Positions 44,057 to 51,826 of a DNA stretch of 64,000 nucleotides are shown here, piece by piece. This DNA is from UBA668 sp040081465 (lineage in GTDB: Bacteria > Actinomycetota > Acidimicrobiia > Acidimicrobiales > Ilumatobacteraceae). The stretch lies in contig JBEBGL010000011.1 in assembly GCA_040081465.1 (NCBI GenBank), positions 1-64,000 on the forward strand, written 5' to 3'. Under the pieces are notes generated by a model. That model was not told the DNA's origin. It saw nothing but the letters and a program-made list of their open reading frames with translations, and searched no databases. Numbering within the stretch: the stretch's first letter is position 1; each line of letters starts with the position of its first letter. A program made the translations under genes and the position numbers.

Positions 44057-44121
44057 GAGCGTGATCGTACCGGTCGAGTCGTCCGCTAGGGCGGCGGCCC
44101 GGCCTGTCGTAGAATCAAGAA
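44057..44121. promoter_or_regulatory. Divergent leaderless promoters (protease / PPOX protein)
   Basis: Minus strand: TACGAT, 7 bases before ATG 44056. Plus strand: TAGAAT (44110-44115), 6 bases before ATG 44122. Confidence 0.5.
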
Positions 44122-44775
44122 ATGACCAAGGAATTTCAGGATGTTGTCGCGACTGAGGCCGAATTGCGCGAGCTGTACAAAATGCCGGCCGCGACGACCC
44201 TGAGGAAGAAGCTGACGACACTCGACGTGCATGCGCGGGCGTTCATCGAGTCCTCGCCGTTCATGCTGATCGGTACTGCATCACCAGACGGAACGGGTGA
44301 TGTTTCGCCGAAGGGCGGCCCGGCCGGGTTCGTCGTCGTACTCGACGACAACCGGATCGCGATCCCCGATCTGTCGGGAAACAATCTGCTCGACTCAATC
44401 AGCAACATCGTCGCCGGATCGGGCATCGGGCTGATCTTCCTCATACCTGGCGTCGACGAGACGCTGCGTGTCAACGGGCGTGCCTGCCTCACGACCGACC
44501 CGGCGGTACTCGATCGCTGTGCTGTCAAGGACCGGCGGCCGAAGGCGGCCATCGGGGTGACGGTGACTCAGCAGTACATGCACTGCGCGAAAGCCTTTCG
44601 GCGCAGCGAGCTATGGAATCCGCAGGCATGGCCAGATCTCGCCACGCTGCCGTCAGCAGGGTGCATCGCTCGCGATCAGTACGCCGAAATCTTCGAGATG
44701 CCAGCGGCTGACATTGAGGTCATGCTCGAAACTAACTATGCGACAACCATGTGGGAACCTGGCGGCAAGCCCTGA
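44122..44775 (+). CDS. PPOX-class flavin-binding protein of the DR2398 type
   Basis: 217 residues. The split-barrel flavin fold of the pyridoxamine-5'-phosphate-oxidase superfamily is recognisable: FIESSPFMLIGTASPDGTGDVSPKGGPAGFV, DLSGNNLLDSISNIV, GIGLIFLIPGVDETLRVNGRA, and VTQQYMHCAKAFRRSELW. That set defines the FMN-binding DR2398 subfamily, whose substrate is unknown. It may be co-transcribed with the pentapeptide/DinB gene 19 bases downstream. Confidence 0.88.
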   Translation: MTKEFQDVVATEAELRELYKMPAATTLRKKLTTLDVHARAFIESSPFMLIGTASPDGTGDVSPKGGPAGFVVVLDDNRIAIPDLSGNNLLDSISNIVAGSGIGLIFLIPGVDETLRVNGRACLTTDPAVLDRCAVKDRRPKAAIGVTVTQQYMHCAKAFRRSELWNPQAWPDLATLPSAGCIARDQYAEIFEMPAADIEVMLETNYATTMWEPGGKP

Positions 44776-44794
44776 CGAGTAAGGAAGTCGATAA

Positions 44795-45514
44795 ATGCCC
44801 GAAGAATTTGAAGGTGACCTTGCAGGATCCGTTTTCTGGGGCGCCGACCTCACCGGAGCGATGTTCCGCGACGTCAGACTCAACGACGCCACGATCACTC
44901 ACGCGTGGTTGACCAACGTCAAAATCGACGCACTGGTCGACAAGATGGTGATCAACGGGGTCGACGTCACGTCGTACGTGAACGAGCGAGACGAGTGGTA
45001 TCCGCTGCGCACTGTGTTGAAGTTCCCAGAGAATCCCGACGAGATCCGCGCGTCATGGGCGCTTCTCGAGCCAGCATGGGCTAAGACCGTCGCACGCGCG
45101 CAGGCTCTTGGCGAGGCCAAGATGCACGAGTCGGTCAACGGCGAGTTCTCTTTCGTCGAGACGGTTCGGCATCTGGTGCTGGCGATGGACAAGTGGTTCA
45201 CCGTGCCTGTCCTCGGCGACACGTTCCACCCAATTGGGCTGCCGAACAAGGGCTCACTCGACTTCGGCTTTCCCGGTCTCGACTACAACCTGAAGCCGTC
45301 GGCGGCCGAAGCTCTCGCCGTTCATGCCGATCGGTGCGCTCGATATCGCGACTTCATTGCGACGGTTACCCCTGCCGACCTGACGCGAAACACCGACATT
45401 CTTGAAAACGGCCCGCACCCGCTATTGCCGTGCCTACACACAGTCATCGAAGAGACGTTCTGGCACAACCGCTACGCGCTGCGCGACCTAGCGCTGCTGG
45501 AAGCAGCGAAGTAG
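44795..45514 (+). CDS. Pentapeptide-repeat plus DinB-family protein
   Basis: 239 residues. Residues about 1-40 contain pentapeptide-like repeats (FWGADLTGAMFRDVRLNDATITHAWLTNV). From about 65 a DinB/YfiT four-helix bundle follows with a metal site suggested by FVETVRHLV, ALAVHADRC and VIEETFWHNRYALRDL. DinB proteins bind divalent metals and include mycothiol- or bacillithiol-dependent transferases; VRHLVLAMDKWF resembles those. AAGGAAG precedes the ATG. Confidence 0.83.
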   Translation: MPEEFEGDLAGSVFWGADLTGAMFRDVRLNDATITHAWLTNVKIDALVDKMVINGVDVTSYVNERDEWYPLRTVLKFPENPDEIRASWALLEPAWAKTVARAQALGEAKMHESVNGEFSFVETVRHLVLAMDKWFTVPVLGDTFHPIGLPNKGSLDFGFPGLDYNLKPSAAEALAVHADRCARYRDFIATVTPADLTRNTDILENGPHPLLPCLHTVIEETFWHNRYALRDLALLEAAK

Positions 45515-45520
45515 AAGCGC

Positions 45521-45979
45521 TTACTTAGCCCGCTTGACGGGCTTAGCTTTTACCTTCGCTGGCTTCGCCGCGGCTTTCGCCGGCTTGGCCTTCACCTTCG
45601 ACTTGTTCAACGCAACGGCCGCGCGAATGAGTGCCGTCAGTGCCTTTGCATTCACCTTGTCGCCCTCGCTGAAGTCGATGGCGCGGCGAGCGTTGCCGTC
45701 AAGACTTGAGTTGAAGAGCTTCGAAGGGTCGGGCAGTGCCGCGCCGCTGAAGAACGTCAACTTCACAACGGCCTTGTAGGACTCGCCGGTGCAGATGATT
45801 CCGTTGTCCTCCCACACCGGAACGCCGCGCCACTTCCACTCCTCGACAACATCGGGGTCGGCAGCCTTGATGAGGGCTCGCACCTCGGCGAGCATCTTGC
45901 CGCGCCAGTCGCCCAGCTCTTTGATTCTTCCGTCGATCAGTTGCGACGGCAATTTTGTCTTCGATGCAGTGGTCGTCAT
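45521..45979 (-). CDS. DUF1801-family protein with lysine/alanine-rich tail
   Basis: 152 residues. EEWKWRGVPVWEDNGIICTGESYKAVVKLTFFSGAALPDPSKLFN is the DUF1801 (YdhG-like) core. The C-terminal 30 residues are repeats of KPAK/KAKP, a histone-H1-like nucleic-acid-binding tail common in actinobacteria. TAAAGT lies 6 bases before the ATG (leaderless). The next gene leftward on the other strand ends 6 bases away. Function unknown. Confidence 0.82.
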   Translation of the reverse strand: MTTTASKTKLPSQLIDGRIKELGDWRGKMLAEVRALIKAADPDVVEEWKWRGVPVWEDNGIICTGESYKAVVKLTFFSGAALPDPSKLFNSSLDGNARRAIDFSEGDKVNAKALTALIRAAVALNKSKVKAKPAKAAAKPAKVKAKPVKRAK

Positions 45980-45988
45980 GCCGACACT

Positions 45989-46408
45989 TTACGGGACCCA
46001 TCCGGGCAGCTTCGACGCCTGCTTGATCCAACGTGCGACAAGCTTCTCGTCAAGCAGGCCGTCCTCGTAGATGTCGAGGTAACGAACGTTCTTGTCCTTC
46101 GACTCGCCGGGCGGTAGCGGCTTCAACTGTGCGCCGTAGAAGAACGTCACCTTCACGTATTTGTTGAAACAGTGGTAGCTCATGAACCAGCCGCGGTCTT
46201 CGATGCCGTAGAAAGGCGAGTTCCACTTCACCGCCTTCTTCACCTTCGGCACGCTGCTGACGATTAGCGCGTCGAGCTGGCGACCGACTTTGCGTTTCCA
46301 TCCGGGCATCGCAGCAATGAACGCCTGGACTGGCGCATCGCCGTCACCCTTTGGAATCTGCGGGTTGCCCCCTGAGAGGAGCTTCACCGCGGGCGACTTC
46401 TTAGGCAT
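45989..46408 (-). CDS. DUF1801-family protein
   Basis: 139 residues. KVKKAVKWNSPFYGIEDRGWFMSYHCFNKYVKVTFFYGAQLKPLPPGESKD marks a DUF1801 protein; LDIYEDGLLDEKLVARWIKQA is the typical end. It is a diverged paralogue of its downstream neighbour (9-base gap). AGGAG 5 bases before the ATG is the ribosome-binding site. The family's role is unknown. Confidence 0.85.
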   Translation of the reverse strand: MPKKSPAVKLLSGGNPQIPKGDGDAPVQAFIAAMPGWKRKVGRQLDALIVSSVPKVKKAVKWNSPFYGIEDRGWFMSYHCFNKYVKVTFFYGAQLKPLPPGESKDKNVRYLDIYEDGLLDEKLVARWIKQASKLPGWVP

Positions 46409-46416
46409 CGAAACTC

Positions 46417-47049
46417 CTATCGGTCTTGGAACCGGAACAGTTGATTGGGTAGACGACTCGCTGCGGTACGTGCCTTGACTCTCTCGCGGCCGACCGAGAA
46501 CTTTCCCGTCCCGGGAGAGATGAAGTCAAGCGCGGTGCACCCAGCCGCGTCGAACCATCGGCGCACCGAGGGGGTGAGGTCTGGTAGGCGACGGTGGCGC
46601 GTCCAAATGACATTGGCGCCGTCGTGACACATCGCTGGCACTGCGCGAGTGATGGTCTCGACCTCGCCATCAGGAACGTTGCCGAAGATCCCGACGAGCA
46701 ACAACAGGTCGACGGGCAGTAGATGGCCAAACGTGTCAACGTTGCCCGCGTCGCCGACTATCACGTCAATGTCCCCGCCGGCGGCTTCGAGATTCGTTCT
46801 CGACTCGTCGGCGAGCTGACGGTCTAGCTCGACAACGCCGCCGGTCACGTCGGTTCGGCGAGGATGATCGCGCAAGGCGTCCGCCAAGTCGCGAGCGTTG
46901 CCAGCGCACAGCGACAGAATTCGGACGGGGCCACGGGCCGCGCCGTCGAGTGACTTGCGTATCAGCGTCGTTACCTGTCGACGCCTCTCTGAAAGCGCGC
47001 TATCGGGATCGTCGTACTCCGAGTGCCACTCGATCCAATCCTTCGCCAC
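46417..47049 (-). CDS. Class I SAM-dependent methyltransferase
   Basis: 210 residues. The SAM-binding motif I is VRILSLCAGNARDLADAL (about 43-60), and ELDRQLADESRTNLEAAG is motif II; VDLLLLVGIFGNVPDGEVETI is the post-II strand. EWHSEYDDPDSALSERRRQV at the start is characteristic of a small actinobacterial subgroup. GTG 47049 follows TACTGT by 6 bases on the minus strand. The substrate is unknown. Confidence 0.83.
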   Translation of the reverse strand: MAKDWIEWHSEYDDPDSALSERRRQVTTLIRKSLDGAARGPVRILSLCAGNARDLADALRDHPRRTDVTGGVVELDRQLADESRTNLEAAGGDIDVIVGDAGNVDTFGHLLPVDLLLLVGIFGNVPDGEVETITRAVPAMCHDGANVIWTRHRRLPDLTPSVRRWFDAAGCTALDFISPGTGKFSVGRERVKARTAASRLPNQLFRFQDR

Positions 47050-47076
47050 AAGGCAACAGTAGGAGCACTCAGCCGA

Positions 47077-48003
47077 CTACAGATACAGGTCACCATTGAG
47101 GTACTTGAGACCCGAGTCGGGTTGCAGCGTCACGACTCGATGGCCTGGGCCGAGGTCGCGTGCCAATCGGATTGCGGCAACGACGCTGGCGCCACCACTT
47201 GGCCCAGTCCACACACCTTCAGTCCGCGCTAGGTCACGAGCCATCGCCCGGGCATCGGCCGTGCTGACCATCTCGACGCGGTCGTAGCTGTCGGGCGTGA
47301 TGAGCGGCGGCACGAATCCGACGCCACCACCCTCAATCATGTGAGTGCCTGCGGGCTTGCCTGAGATGACTGCCGACTCGGCGGGCTCGACAACCGTGCG
47401 GATCACGTTCGGCCATCGCTCGCGCACCGGCCGCGACATACCCGTGTATGCACCTCCGACACCCACGTAGGCGACCACGCCATGGATCTCACCAGCAATC
47501 TGCGCCACGAGTTCGCGGCCAATATCGCTGTACAAGTTGAGCGTGTCGAGATTGTTGAACTGGTCGGTTGGAAACGCGCCTTCCTGTTCCACGATCTCGG
47601 CGACGCGTGCACGCATCTGCGGAATGAGTTCGGGGTGAATTCCTTGGTCGCTGTGAACTAGTTCAACCTCAGCACCGAATGCGCGCATCGTCTTGATCTT
47701 CTCTTCGGCGAACACGTTGGACGACACGATCCTCAGTGGGTAGCCCTTAACGCTGCACACCATCGCAAGCGAACTGCCGGTTGATCCGCCCGTGTACTCG
47801 ACCACCGTTTGGCCGGCACGCAACTCGCCGCGCGCCTCCGCGCCCTCGATCATCGCCAGCGCCATGCGATCTTTGTAAGAGCCAGTCGGGTTCGCTCCTT
47901 CGAGCTTCACCCACACTTCTGCGGCGTCGGCGCCGGGCAGCACAGAGAGTCGGACAACAGGCGTGTTACCAATCGCCGCAAGTGCACCGGATCGCTCGAC
48001 CAC
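47077..48003 (-). CDS. PLP-dependent cysteine synthase family protein (CysK/CysM-like)
   Basis: 308 residues. GNTPVVRL opens the fold, NPTGSYKDRMA holds the PLP lysine, TGGSTGSSLAMV is the substrate loop and VGVGGAYTGMSRPVRE is the PLP-phosphate loop, altered from the usual GTGGT. PSGGASVVAAIRLARDLGPGHRVVTLQPDSGLKYL is the normal end. It makes or cleaves cysteine-like amino acids. GTG 48003 is favoured by TACGGT 8 bases upstream; the longer frame to 48075 crosses a terminator hairpin. Confidence 0.88.
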   Translation of the reverse strand: MVERSGALAAIGNTPVVRLSVLPGADAAEVWVKLEGANPTGSYKDRMALAMIEGAEARGELRAGQTVVEYTGGSTGSSLAMVCSVKGYPLRIVSSNVFAEEKIKTMRAFGAEVELVHSDQGIHPELIPQMRARVAEIVEQEGAFPTDQFNNLDTLNLYSDIGRELVAQIAGEIHGVVAYVGVGGAYTGMSRPVRERWPNVIRTVVEPAESAVISGKPAGTHMIEGGGVGFVPPLITPDSYDRVEMVSTADARAMARDLARTEGVWTGPSGGASVVAAIRLARDLGPGHRVVTLQPDSGLKYLNGDLYL

Positions 48004-48037
48004 TCGCGCGAACCGTACCACTCGGACATAAAAGCAT

Positions 48038-48069
48038 CTCGGGGAGCGCCGCTTCCAGCGCTCCCCGAG
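48038..48069 (-). terminator. Rho-independent terminator after the sigma-factor operon
   Basis: CTCGGGGAGCGC (48038-48049) and its complement (48058-48069) form a perfect 12-bp GC-rich stem with an 8-base loop. On the minus strand the hairpin is followed by ATGCTTTTATG, giving a T-rich tail. It lies 35 bases after the stop of the sigma-partner gene and just before the promoter of the cysteine-synthase-like gene. Confidence 0.8.
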
Positions 48070-48103
48070 ACCCACGTGAGACGAACTCTGTTTGCTACGA
48101 GGC

Positions 48104-48742
48104 TCAGCCGCCGAAGGCTGCCTCGAATGCAGCGGTCAACTCCGGGGTGGCGAGGCCGCTGTAGCCGCAGAAGTTGACGTTGCCTTCGGCGGCCGTGATC
48201 AGGTACTTCTCGCCGACCTGAAACTCAAAACCGTCGATCAACGCCGGTGAGCCCACGGCTCCATGCAGCACGACGGTGGCGGCATCGCCGCCTGCGTACC
48301 AGCGGTCGACGTTGAGTGTTACCGACTCGCCCTCAACCGCGGTAGCGGTTGCGGCAAAGGCCGGCGCCATGTCGGCCAGAAGCGCCACGTCGAACACGAT
48401 GCACGACGACATGGAGTTGCTTTCCCCAAGGGACAATTCAAGTGGTGTTCCGGCGGCGACCTCGCTGCCACCGTCGCCTCTCGAGCTGTTGATGATCGCA
48501 GCGCTTCCGAGCGCCACAACCGCGGCAGCGGCAACGCCAGCGACGATCTTCCATGCCGGACGACGCGCGGCTGCCGATGTGTTCGTGACGGACGGGGTGT
48601 TCACGGCCTCTTGGTCGATAAGTGGGGTGTTCATGATCTGCTCCAGACGGGTTCGTGACGACGGTGTCGCCAATGATTCGACAGACACACCGGAGTGCAT
48701 TGGGTCGAGTCGTCCGAGTTGTTCTCGCATCTCGTCTTTCAC
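48104..48742 (-). CDS. Membrane-anchored partner of ECF sigma factor (probable anti-sigma or exported sensor)
   Basis: 212 residues. The cytosolic N-terminus has the start MREQLGRLDP and ATPSSRTRLEQIM, common in actinobacterial proteins encoded after ECF sigma factors. One helix lies at about 68-88 (WKIVAGVAAAAVVALGSAAII), followed by an extracellular domain of about 120 residues with two cysteines (SSCIVFDVA, NFCGYSGLA). No zinc-binding anti-sigma motif is present. It overlaps the sigma gene by 4 bases (ATGA). Whether it inhibits the sigma factor or is a target is not decided. Confidence 0.75.
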   Translation of the reverse strand: MKDEMREQLGRLDPMHSGVSVESLATPSSRTRLEQIMNTPLIDQEAVNTPSVTNTSAAARRPAWKIVAGVAAAAVVALGSAAIINSSRGDGGSEVAAGTPLELSLGESNSMSSCIVFDVALLADMAPAFAATATAVEGESVTLNVDRWYAGGDAATVVLHGAVGSPALIDGFEFQVGEKYLITAAEGNVNFCGYSGLATPELTAAFEAAFGG

Positions 48743-49293
48743 GGCCGTGCCTCTTCTCTGTGTCCGAACGCTTCATGTCCGCCACTAGCGCCACTCTGTC
48801 GCATCGACGAAGCAATCTTCTTCTTCGCTCGAGTAAGTCGCAGGCTGACCGCGTTCGCGGTCGTATCAAGCGCGATTGCGATCTCGCGGGGTTCCAGCTG
48901 CTCCCATGCCCACAACCGCACGAGTTCTCGTTCCGAATCGTCCAACTGGTTGAGTGCGGTCGTCAGCTCGTCATGTCCATCATCAGACGGCGCATGCTGA
49001 CCATGGCTTAAGTGAGTCAATGGGTCGGCGGTGAGGCGGCCGACGAGGCGAAGGCGACGGTTGTTTCCACGGCGGCTGTTCGCCAAGCACAGTTTGGCCA
49101 CCCCGTACGACCAAGGCCGCAGATCATCGATCGGCACATCGTCGAGTCGTCGCCAAAGGACCAATAGAGCGTCGTTCAATAGCTCGGACACATCCTCAGC
49201 CTGCGCACGTCGGCCGAGGTATCGCTGCAGTGGCTCGTACACCTCCGCGACGGCAGACTCGAACCGTTTCCTTCGATCAACATCAGCTTCCAT
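48739..49293 (-). CDS. ECF RNA polymerase sigma factor
   Basis: 184 residues. Region 2 (about 12-70) reads YEPLQRYLGRRAQAEDVSELLNDALLVLWRRLDDVP; region 4 (about 110-165) reads LDDSERELVRLWAWEQLEPREIAIALDTTANAVSLRLTRAKKKIA. Length and layout fit a minimal extracytoplasmic-function sigma factor. It leads a two-gene operon with a membrane partner, and its own upstream region carries a sequence matching ECF promoters. Confidence 0.92.
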   Translation of the reverse strand: MEADVDRRKRFESAVAEVYEPLQRYLGRRAQAEDVSELLNDALLVLWRRLDDVPIDDLRPWSYGVAKLCLANSRRGNNRRLRLVGRLTADPLTHLSHGQHAPSDDGHDELTTALNQLDDSERELVRLWAWEQLEPREIAIALDTTANAVSLRLTRAKKKIASSMRQSGASGGHEAFGHREEARP

Positions 49294-49303
49294 GTCAGGC
49301 TTT

Positions 49304-49331
49304 CAGACGACCGCCGAAGCCTCCCGGTTCC
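49304..49331 (-). promoter_or_regulatory. ECF-type promoter of the sigma-factor operon
   Basis: On the minus strand GGAACC (49331-49326), 16 bases, then CGTC (49309-49306) matches the GGAAC-N16/17-CGT(C/T) pattern of ECF-dependent promoters. The -10 lies about 12 bases before ATG 49293, so autoregulation with a very short leader is likely. Confidence 0.65.
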
Positions 49332-49345
49332 AAGTCGCGGACCGC

Positions 49346-50593
49346 TCAGGCGCGATTGAGGAAGTCGATCGCTCCGCGCGCTGCCATTACCGCAGTGCTG
49401 AATGACGCCTGCAGCAGGTAGCCGCCGGTTGGCGCGTCCCAGTCGACCATTTCACCGGCAACGAAAACGCCGGGGAGTCGGTTGATCATCAATGCATGAT
49501 CGAGTTCGCTGAAGGCCACGCCGCCTGCCGTCGAGATGGCTCGATCGATCGACATTGTCGATCGCACGTCGATGGCCAACGACTTGATCATTGACGCCAA
49601 CGCATCCGGCTCACGCGGAACACGATTGCCTGTGACCTCGCGCAGCAAGGCGACCGACACCTTGCTCAGCCCGACTCGGCGGAGCACTGCGGTCAATGAG
49701 TCCTTCGGTCGCGAGCGAGCAAGCCGATCCACAAGCTGTTCGAGGGTGAGATCGGGATGCAGATCGAAGTGCAAGGTGCAAGTGCCGAGGCGATCAATCG
49801 TGTCTCTGATCGTGGAGGATTGCGCGTAGACAGGGCCGCCCTCCAATCCCGCGGTTGTGATCATTGCGTCGCCGCGCACTGAGGCAGCGTCGACAGTGAG
49901 CGCGATGTTTTTCAACGGGACACCGCCGAACTGACCGACAAAGTCCGCAGACCAGTCCACCAACACACCGCAGTTCGCCGGGCGCAGCGGCGCAATCTGC
50001 ACGCCGAGTTGATTGAGAGTGTCGACCCATCGGCCATCGGAACCGACTCGTGGCCAACTGGCGCCGCCGAGTGCAAGGATCGTCGTGTCTCTCGCGGCTT
50101 CGACGATCGTTCCATCGCCGCGTTCAAACACGAGACGCCGAGTGTCGACTTCCCCGTCGGGTCGGCGCGCCCACCCCTGCCAGCGATGACCGACCTTGAT
50201 CGCGACGTTCAGATCGTTGAGGCGACCAAGCCATGCGCGCAATAGGGGCGTTGCGCGAAACGATTCAGGAAACACGCGGCCGCTCGACCCGACGAACGTC
50301 GGCTCGCCGAGTGAAGCGCACCACGCGCGCAACTGCTGCGGTGTATAAGCGCACAGCGCAGCGACAATTGAAGGTGACGAAGCGATGTAGCGGCCTTGAA
50401 AGGTTTCGACCGGTTCGCTATGTGTGATGTTCAGCCCGCCGCGCCCGGCGAGAAGAAGCTTGCGACCGACCGAGCGTTGGTGCTCGTACACCGTCACCGC
50501 GACGCCGGCCGTGGCAAGCACCTCGGCCGCCATCAACCCAGCGGGCCCGCCACCGACGACGGAGGCTGACGGAGTTGACTTATCGAATCCCAC
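49346..50593 (-). CDS. HI0933-like NAD(P)/FAD-dependent flavoprotein
   Basis: 415 residues. ASVVGGGPAGLMAAEVLATAGVAVTVYEH is the FAD-binding motif; SVGRKLLLAGRGGLNITHSEP is diagnostic of the HI0933/YhiN family, and the end GVFVAGEMVDWDAPTGGYLLQASFSTAVMAARGA matches the TIGR03862 subgroup. Members are widespread flavoproteins of undefined reaction. It starts at GTG 50593; a CAGACT box lies 8 bases upstream. Confidence 0.9.
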   Translation of the reverse strand: MGFDKSTPSASVVGGGPAGLMAAEVLATAGVAVTVYEHQRSVGRKLLLAGRGGLNITHSEPVETFQGRYIASSPSIVAALCAYTPQQLRAWCASLGEPTFVGSSGRVFPESFRATPLLRAWLGRLNDLNVAIKVGHRWQGWARRPDGEVDTRRLVFERGDGTIVEAARDTTILALGGASWPRVGSDGRWVDTLNQLGVQIAPLRPANCGVLVDWSADFVGQFGGVPLKNIALTVDAASVRGDAMITTAGLEGGPVYAQSSTIRDTIDRLGTCTLHFDLHPDLTLEQLVDRLARSRPKDSLTAVLRRVGLSKVSVALLREVTGNRVPREPDALASMIKSLAIDVRSTMSIDRAISTAGGVAFSELDHALMINRLPGVFVAGEMVDWDAPTGGYLLQASFSTAVMAARGAIDFLNRA

Positions 50594-50631
50594 TAACGGG
50601 CAGTCTGGTCCGTGCGTGAGCTCACGGGCAC

Positions 50632-50644
50632 TACGGTGCCCGAC
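50632..50644 (+). promoter_or_regulatory. -10 box of the leaderless VOC-protein gene
   Basis: TACGGT (50632-50637) ends 7 bases before ATG 50645. This places the start there rather than at the in-frame codon at 50612. Confidence 0.5.
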
Positions 50645-51826
50645 ATGGCTCAGATGGGACCGGATTGGCGGTTGATCGATGGAATTGCGACGGCATGGTT
50701 CGACGCGCGGTCACTGAGCGAGGGTGCTGCGTTGGCTCGGTGCATTGTGGAGTTGTCGGGCGAGATCGTGGTCGACGTGCGCGCGACCGGCACACGGGTG
50801 CGCCTCGACTCAAATGAGCACGCTGAGGAGGTATCGGCGGCGGCGCGCGATCTTGGACTTGCCGCGAACCCTGCGGTGCTGCAGCAGTTGAGCGTCGTGA
50901 TCGAGTCGGCGAACCCGACTGGCGTGATGCGGTTCTGGCAGCGCGTGTTTGATTACGCGCCTGGAGAGGACGGAGGTTTGACTGATCCGTTGCATCGCGA
51001 TCCCGCGCTGCGGATTCGGCAGTCGACCGAGCCGCGGCCGCTTCGAAACCGCGTCCACCTCGACGTAGTGCGACCGGGACCTGTAGTCGGACAGCTGAAT
51101 CTTGGTGAGGCATCCGGACCATACGGGGTCCGCCACGCCGACCCCGATGGCAACGAGGTCGACTTGGTACCGGGCGACGCGCTCGGCGAGAAGATCGAGA
51201 CGGCTGACTGGCACGCGGTCTTCAGCGCGATGGCGTGCTACCGCACCACCTCTCCTACGCAACAGGGTGAGCTCGCCGCAGTGGCATCGGCGCTGGCCGA
51301 CGACGCGGGCTTCCCGCTCCTGATCGACCTACGCCCCGGGCTGGTCATCATCGACAGCAGCAAGGATCAGTGGGAAGCCGATGCCCACGGCCTGGCGCTC
51401 GACTTCACCGAGCTAGCCGCGAGCATCCAGACCGCTGCGCGCGACCTCGGCGCCACACCGGATGGGGCGCTGCCGCGCTTCACTCAGGTCTTCCTCGATG
51501 CTGCCGACGTCGCCGCGGTCCGCGCGTTCTGGGTCGCCGCACTCGGATTCGCCCTCGACCGGCGAGCCGGGTGCACCGACATTTACGACCCGCGGCGGCT
51601 GAACCCGGTACTGGTGTTCCAAGCGATCGATGCTTCAGAGACGGAGCGACGTGAGCAGCGCAACCGCATCCACTTCGAACTCGCGGTGCCGTCCGACGTC
51701 GCACAAAGGCGCGTCACGACGATGGTCGCAGCCGGAGGCCGAGTGCTCAACGAGTCGGAAGATCGCTGGCGCATCGCCGACCCCGAAGGAAACGAAATGG
51801 TGATAGTCAGCGAGGAATTCGGCTAG
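50645..51826 (+). CDS. Tandem VOC (glyoxalase-like) domain protein
   Basis: 393 residues. An N-terminal 4a-hydroxytetrahydrobiopterin-dehydratase-like segment (about 1-85, FDARSLSEGAALARCIVELS) precedes a glyoxalase-6/VOC module (about 85-180, VVIESANPTGVMRFWQRVFDYAP to ADPDGNEVDLV). The pattern repeats: a second dehydratase-like part (about 190-275) and a second VOC module (RFTQVFLDAADVAAVRAFWVAALGFAL to ADPEGNEMVIV). Each VOC end carries the DPEGNE metal motif. The protein is thus an internal duplication. Function unknown. Confidence 0.83.
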   Translation: MAQMGPDWRLIDGIATAWFDARSLSEGAALARCIVELSGEIVVDVRATGTRVRLDSNEHAEEVSAAARDLGLAANPAVLQQLSVVIESANPTGVMRFWQRVFDYAPGEDGGLTDPLHRDPALRIRQSTEPRPLRNRVHLDVVRPGPVVGQLNLGEASGPYGVRHADPDGNEVDLVPGDALGEKIETADWHAVFSAMACYRTTSPTQQGELAAVASALADDAGFPLLIDLRPGLVIIDSSKDQWEADAHGLALDFTELAASIQTAARDLGATPDGALPRFTQVFLDAADVAAVRAFWVAALGFALDRRAGCTDIYDPRRLNPVLVFQAIDASETERREQRNRIHFELAVPSDVAQRRVTTMVAAGGRVLNESEDRWRIADPEGNEMVIVSEEFG

